DNA of 8,702 nt, taken from assembly GCA_000435615.1 (NCBI GenBank), contig FR882035.1, positions 50,769-59,470 of the forward strand, written 5' to 3'. Below, in pieces: positions 5,947 through 8,702 of this stretch. A model generated the notes under the pieces. The model saw only the letters and a program-made list of their open reading frames with translations. It ran no database searches and was not told the origin of the DNA. The DNA comes from Firmicutes bacterium CAG:238. GTDB taxonomy: Bacteria > Bacillota > Clostridia > Peptostreptococcales > Anaerovoracaceae. The translations under genes and the position numbers were made by a program. Every line of letters starts with the position of its first letter. The stretch's first letter is position 1.

Positions 5947-6445
5947 GATAATCTTCCTCCTTCAGTTTATTTTTCATCATTTCGCGGCCTCTCATGAGCT
6001 GAACCTTCACGGTGCTGACCTTCAAATTCAAGGCATTCCCAATCGATTCAACGGACATGTCCGCAAAATAAAAGAGCTGGAGAACGGTTCTGTATTTCTC
6101 CGGGAGCTGCTGCAACGCTAAGTAAACAGCATTCTCCTCCTTGGTACGAAATTGAAATGAGCCTTCATTCATCTCGTTTTGATCCATAGGAATCACGCGC
6201 TTGTGATAAGTGCTCTGCACAACTCTTAAAGAACAGTTAATCGTTGTTCGGATAAGCCATGCTTTTCGATGCTCCTCGTCATTAAACCGTGGATTCACTT
6301 TATAGTAGATGAGGAAAACTTCTTGGAAGATGTCGTCCGCATCTGCTCGGTTGCTCGTATACGACAGGGCCACGCCGTAAATTGTGCTTTTATAACGATG
6401 AATTAAGGTCTCAATACTTTCGTTCTGAACAAAAGTATCACTCAT
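5939..6445 (-). CDS. ECF-family RNA polymerase sigma factor
   Basis: A 168-residue sigma70-family protein of ECF size. Region 2 lies around residues 20-85 (YTSNRADADDIFQEVFLIYY, the usual ADDxxQEVF core), followed by RKAWLIRTTINCSLR. Region 4 is near 107-160 (LPEKYRTVLQLFYFADMS, then a helix-turn-helix SVESIGNALNLKVSTVKVQL). No extra C-terminal domain is present. The ATG at 6445 is preceded by AAAGGAGAG, somewhat farther upstream than usual. It is the first gene of an operon with the overlapping anti-sigma-like gene. A sigmaA promoter at 6585-6613 gives a leader of about 130 nt. Target genes cannot be told from this window. Confidence 0.93.
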   Translation of the reverse strand: MSDTFVQNESIETLIHRYKSTIYGVALSYTSNRADADDIFQEVFLIYYKVNPRFNDEEHRKAWLIRTTINCSLRVVQSTYHKRVIPMDQNEMNEGSFQFRTKEENAVYLALQQLPEKYRTVLQLFYFADMSVESIGNALNLKVSTVKVQLMRGREMMKNKLKEEDYHG

Positions 6446-6584
6446 CCCTTCGGCTCTCCTTTCATTAGTAAATCAATTTTGCAATGGAAAAGGTTACAAT
6501 TTTCTTAAAGTTTTTTCCTATAAGTCAGTTGTGAGACGGATTTCGGGCTTGCAGTCCGCTCTGGTTTCTCATTGCAGCCTTTCC

Positions 6585-6613
6585 ATTATAGCAAATTCAG
6601 GAATAAAAAACAA
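6585..6613 (-). promoter_or_regulatory. SigmaA promoter of the ECF sigma operon
   Basis: On the minus strand TTGTTT (6613-6608) and a perfect TATAAT (6590-6585) are spaced by 17 bp. The predicted start near 6578 leaves a leader of about 130 nt. The leader contains complementary segments TGAGACGGA (6532-6540) with TCCG (6555-6558) and TCTCA (6567-6571) that could fold into a bulged hairpin. It lies back to back with the nadE promoter. Confidence 0.72.
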
Positions 6614-6623
6614 GGTCGATTGA

Positions 6624-6652
6624 TTGCAAAAACAACAAAAGTAAGATATAAT
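6624..6652 (+). promoter_or_regulatory. SigmaA promoter of nadE
   Basis: TTGCAA at 6624-6629 and a perfect TATAAT at 6647-6652 are separated by 17 bp. The predicted start near 6659 gives a leader of about 36 nt before the ATG at 6695. The short leader leaves little room for a riboswitch. Confidence 0.8.
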
Positions 6653-6694
6653 ATCAGCATATTGTTACAGTACATACTATTTTGGAGGCATAAC

Positions 6695-7438
6695 ATGGCA
6701 TTTGACGCAAAAAAGGTAAAAGACGATATTATAAAATGGATCAGAGACTGGTTTGAGGTAAACGGAAAGGGCTGCAACGCGATTGTGGCAATCTCGGGCG
6801 GCAAGGACAGCTCGGTTGTGGCAGCACTTTGTGTAGAAGCACTCGGAAAGGACAGGGTCATCGGCGTGCTTCTCCCGAAGGGCGAGCAGTTCGATATCGA
6901 TGTGTCGCTTGCACTTGTGGAACATTTGGGAATCAAGCACTATGTAATCAATATTGAGGACTGCTTCAACGGTCTGATTTCACAAATCAAAAAGGCAGCG
7001 GGAGAAGATGCGATTCAGACGCAGACGATTACCAATCTGCCGCCGCGCCTTAGAATGGCGGCAACCTATGCGGTTTCGCAGTCGTTTAACGGACGCGTGG
7101 CAAATACCTGCAACCTTTCGGAGGACTGGGTCGGCTATGCGACAAGGTACGGCGACGGTGCCGGAGACTTCAGTCCGCTCAGCAAGCTGACGGTGCAGGA
7201 AGTAAAAGCAATCGGAAGAGAACTGGGGCTGCCTGCGATGTTTGTGGACAAGACTCCGATTGACGGCCTGCAGCCGAAGACCGACGAAGAAAACCTCGGA
7301 TTCACTTATGCAGTGCTTGACCACTATATCCGCACGGGCGAAATCGACGATGCGGAAACAAAAGCAAGAATCGACCGCCTGCACGCACTCAATGCGTTCA
7401 AACTCAGATTCATGGACTGCTTCGAATACGAGGCATAA
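6695..7438 (+). CDS. nadE: NH3-dependent NAD+ synthetase
   Basis: A 247-residue cytoplasmic enzyme that amidates nicotinic acid adenine dinucleotide to NAD+ using ATP and ammonia, the last step of NAD synthesis. The ATP-pyrophosphatase loop SGGKDSS is at residues 34-40. Other NadE signatures follow: NLPPRLRMAATYAV, NTCNLSEDWVGYATRYGDGAGD and KTPIDGLQPKTDEENLG, ending in Tyr/Asp-rich YAVLDHYI. There is no N-terminal glutaminase domain, and the length fits the ammonia-dependent class. The start at 6695 is chosen because TTGGAGG lies 8 nt upstream; an in-frame ATG at 6572 would precede the promoter and is rejected. It is transcribed divergently from the ECF sigma operon and appears to be a single-gene unit. 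Confidence 0.93.
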   Translation: MAFDAKKVKDDIIKWIRDWFEVNGKGCNAIVAISGGKDSSVVAALCVEALGKDRVIGVLLPKGEQFDIDVSLALVEHLGIKHYVINIEDCFNGLISQIKKAAGEDAIQTQTITNLPPRLRMAATYAVSQSFNGRVANTCNLSEDWVGYATRYGDGAGDFSPLSKLTVQEVKAIGRELGLPAMFVDKTPIDGLQPKTDEENLGFTYAVLDHYIRTGEIDDAETKARIDRLHALNAFKLRFMDCFEYEA

Positions 7439-7465
7439 CCGAGGCGTAACTGTTTTGTAATATTT

Positions 7466-7483
7466 TCGTAAGAAACTCGTGAG
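7466..7483. promoter_or_regulatory. Direct-repeat operator, likely for the response regulator
   Basis: TCGTAAG (7466-7472) and TCGTGAG (7477-7483) form a direct repeat with an 11-bp period, the arrangement expected for dimeric OmpR-family binding on one DNA face. It lies just upstream of the presumed weak promoter of the response regulator gene, so autoregulation is plausible. The assignment rests on position and pattern only. Confidence 0.5.
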
Positions 7484-7506
7484 GGCATTTGTAATAAATG
7501 CCCTTT
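7483..7506 (+). terminator. Stem-loop after nadE, possible weak terminator
   Basis: GGGCATTT (7483-7490) and AAATGCCC (7496-7503) form an 8-bp stem with a 5-nt loop, followed only by TTTA. It is 45 bp past the nadE stop codon. The short T run makes a weak terminator, and the same bases overlap the presumed promoter of the next gene. Confidence 0.5.
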
Positions 7507-7516
7507 ATAGTATAAC
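7488..7516 (+). promoter_or_regulatory. Probable weak promoter of the two-component operon
   Basis: TTTGTA (7488-7493) and TATAAC (7511-7516) are separated by 17 bp. The -35 is poor, as is usual for a promoter helped by an activator bound immediately upstream, where the direct repeat at 7466-7483 lies. An alternative -10, TATAGT, is at 7507-7512. Confidence 0.4.
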
Positions 7517-7537
7517 GAGAAGGGGACGGAGAGAACA

Positions 7538-8251
7538 ATGGATCAAAATCAAATCAACATTCTGGTCTGCGACGATGATAAGGAAATCGCAGGCGCTATC
7601 GAAATTTATCTCAGAAACGAAGGATATCATGTCTTTAAGGCATACGATGGGATTCAAGCTTTGGAAATCGCAAGGAAGGAAATGATTCATTTGATTATCA
7701 TGGACATCATGATGCCAAAAATGGACGGCGTGCAGGCAACCATGAAGCTCAGAGAGGAGAAGAACATTCCGATTATCATGCTTTCTGCAAAGTCCGAGGA
7801 TTACGACAAAATCACGGGGCTGAATGTTGGGGCGGACGATTATGTGACGAAGCCTTTTAACCCGCTGGAGCTGATTGCCAGAGTCAAATCGCAGCTGAGG
7901 CGCTATGTACGGCTTGGCAGCCTTTCGGGACAGAACGAAGGCCGCAGCAGTATCTGCACCACAGGGGGACTGGTGATTGACGACGAGCAGAAATCCGTGA
8001 CGCTGGACGGGGAGCAAATCCCGGTGACGCCGACCGAATACGGGATTCTGAAGTTTTTGACATCAAATGCCGGGAAAGTTTTCAGCATTGAGCAGATTTA
8101 CGAGGCGGTCTGGAACGAGCCTGCATACAGTGCGGAGAACACCGTGGCGGTACATATCCGGAGAATCCGGGAAAAGATTGAAATTGATCCGAAAAATCCG
8201 CAGTATCTGAAAGTCGTTTGGGGGATCGGCTATAAAATTGAAAAGATTTAA
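7538..8251 (+). CDS. OmpR/VanR-type response regulator
   Basis: A 237-residue two-component transcription factor. The receiver domain occupies residues 1 to about 120: acidic pocket D12-D13, phospho-acceptor D56 in IIMDIMMPKMDG, switch Ser83 in MLSAKSE and Lys105 in DDYVTKPF. The winged-helix DNA-binding domain covers about 138-235, with VTPTEYGILKFL, VAVHIRRIREKI and the terminal VWGIGYKIE wing. The N-terminal half (ILVCDDDKEIA...IYLRNEGY) is very similar in style to VanR, but such regulators in Clostridia control many envelope functions, so a glycopeptide role is not claimed. The ATG at 7538 follows a GGACGGAGAG ribosome binding site. It is the first gene of an operon with a probable sensor kinase 14 bp downstream, and a direct repeat upstream suggests autoregulation. 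Confidence 0.93.
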   Translation: MDQNQINILVCDDDKEIAGAIEIYLRNEGYHVFKAYDGIQALEIARKEMIHLIIMDIMMPKMDGVQATMKLREEKNIPIIMLSAKSEDYDKITGLNVGADDYVTKPFNPLELIARVKSQLRRYVRLGSLSGQNEGRSSICTTGGLVIDDEQKSVTLDGEQIPVTPTEYGILKFLTSNAGKVFSIEQIYEAVWNEPAYSAENTVAVHIRRIREKIEIDPKNPQYLKVVWGIGYKIEKI

Positions 8252-8265
8252 AACGAGGAGGGGTT

Positions 8266-8702
8266 ATGATGGACGAAGATATGATTATCGAAGAAAGAAT
8301 GAAGCCGAAAGCAAAGCGTGACAAGCTGAAAATATTCGACGGATTTTTATGGGTGTTTACCGTAATCGTCGGCGTGGTGACAGGCATAGCCGGAAGCCTT
8401 GCGGTATCGGTTGCAAGCATGAATAATTATGCGACTTTATATAATCAATGGATTGGAACGGATACGGAAATTACGAATGCCGAAGCAAAGGAAGCACTCG
8501 ACTGGATTATGGTAAGCCCATGGACGGTGTATTTCCAGTCGCCGAAGGCGCAGGATGATTTTCTGAGCAGCATGATTTTGGTATTGACGGGACTTGGCAT
8601 ACTGTTTCTTGCGGGTACTGTGCTTCTGTGCGTTTTTTCCGGAAGATTCAGTCGCGAGGAGGATGGAACAATCCATCTCAATTGGTTCGACCGCATCTGG
8701 TC
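8266..8702 (+). CDS. N-terminal part of a two-TM membrane protein, probable sensor histidine kinase (cut by window end)
   Basis: An open frame of 145 codons runs to the window edge. The start ATG at 8266 (a second ATG follows at 8269) has AGGAGGGG just upstream and is 14 bp after the response regulator's stop codon. The protein has an acidic then basic N-terminal tail. Membrane segment one covers about residues 27-50 and segment two about 103-124, with about 50 extracytoplasmic residues between them (NQWIGTDTEITNAEAKEAL...). A charged cytoplasmic stretch SGRFSREEDGTIHLNWFDRIW then begins. This is the sensor half of a VanS-like histidine kinase. The HAMP, H-box and ATPase domains would lie beyond the window, so kinase identity is inferred from gene order and topology. 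Confidence 0.78.
   Translation, partial: MMDEDMIIEERMKPKAKRDKLKIFDGFLWVFTVIVGVVTGIAGSLAVSVASMNNYATLYNQWIGTDTEITNAEAKEALDWIMVSPWTVYFQSPKAQDDFLSSMILVLTGLGILFLAGTVLLCVFSGRFSREEDGTIHLNWFDRIW

Noticed and set aside
6572..6694. N-terminal extension of nadE to an ATG at 6572
   Set aside because: It would include the nadE promoter and lies upstream of the predicted start; the ATG at 6695 has a good ribosome binding site and fits family length.
6445..6694. Riboswitch in the nadE/sigma intergenic region
   Set aside because: The nadE leader is only about 36 nt, and the sigma leader shows just a bulged hairpin with no class features I recognise.
7538..8702. Reading the two-component pair as a vancomycin resistance system
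   Set aside because: No vanH, vanA/B/C or vanX-type genes are seen, and VanR-like regulators are common in Clostridia with other roles.

Overview
The window looks like a chromosomal segment of an anaerobic, probably amino-acid-fermenting member of the Clostridia (Firmicutes). This is inferred from AGGAGG-type ribosome binding sites, AT-rich spacers, a VanR-like two-component pair, an ECF sigma/anti-sigma pair, and a sigma54 activator whose sensor domain resembles a lysine-fermentation enzyme. No mobile element, CRISPR array, rRNA or tRNA gene was seen.

Layout, left to right. 1-372 has no convincing gene and holds three stem-loops; the last looks like the terminator of the transporter gene. 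373-1845 (-) encodes an NhaC-family antiporter/transporter. 2086-4170 (+) encodes a sigma54-dependent activator (enhancer-binding protein, EBP) whose N-terminal half resembles L-erythro-3,5-diaminohexanoate dehydrogenase (Kdd) but has lost the glycine-rich dinucleotide loop. 4248-4496 (-) encodes an unrecognised 82-residue protein. 4717-5946 and 5939-6445 (both -) are an overlapping membrane anti-sigma-like gene and its ECF sigma factor. 6695-7438 (+) is NAD synthetase (nadE), divergent from the sigma gene. 7538-8251 (+) is an OmpR/VanR-type response regulator, followed by the first 145 codons of a two-TM protein, probably its histidine kinase, cut by the window edge.

The most interesting part is 1845-4700. 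The genes on both sides of the activator, the transporter and the small protein, each have a textbook -24/-12 sigma54 promoter. Upstream of each promoter lie copies of a shared 18-bp element beginning TGACCC/TGACTC, with the dyad pattern TGNNCC-N6-GGNNCA, at distances typical of activator sites. The activator itself has a near-consensus sigmaA promoter whose -35 box starts 6 bp after one element. This looks like a compact regulon: a pseudo-enzyme EBP that may sense a lysine-fermentation intermediate or a related amino acid and switches on an NhaC-type transporter and a small protein of unknown function. The ligand and the link to lysine are inferences; no kam/kdd/kce/kal genes are in the window.
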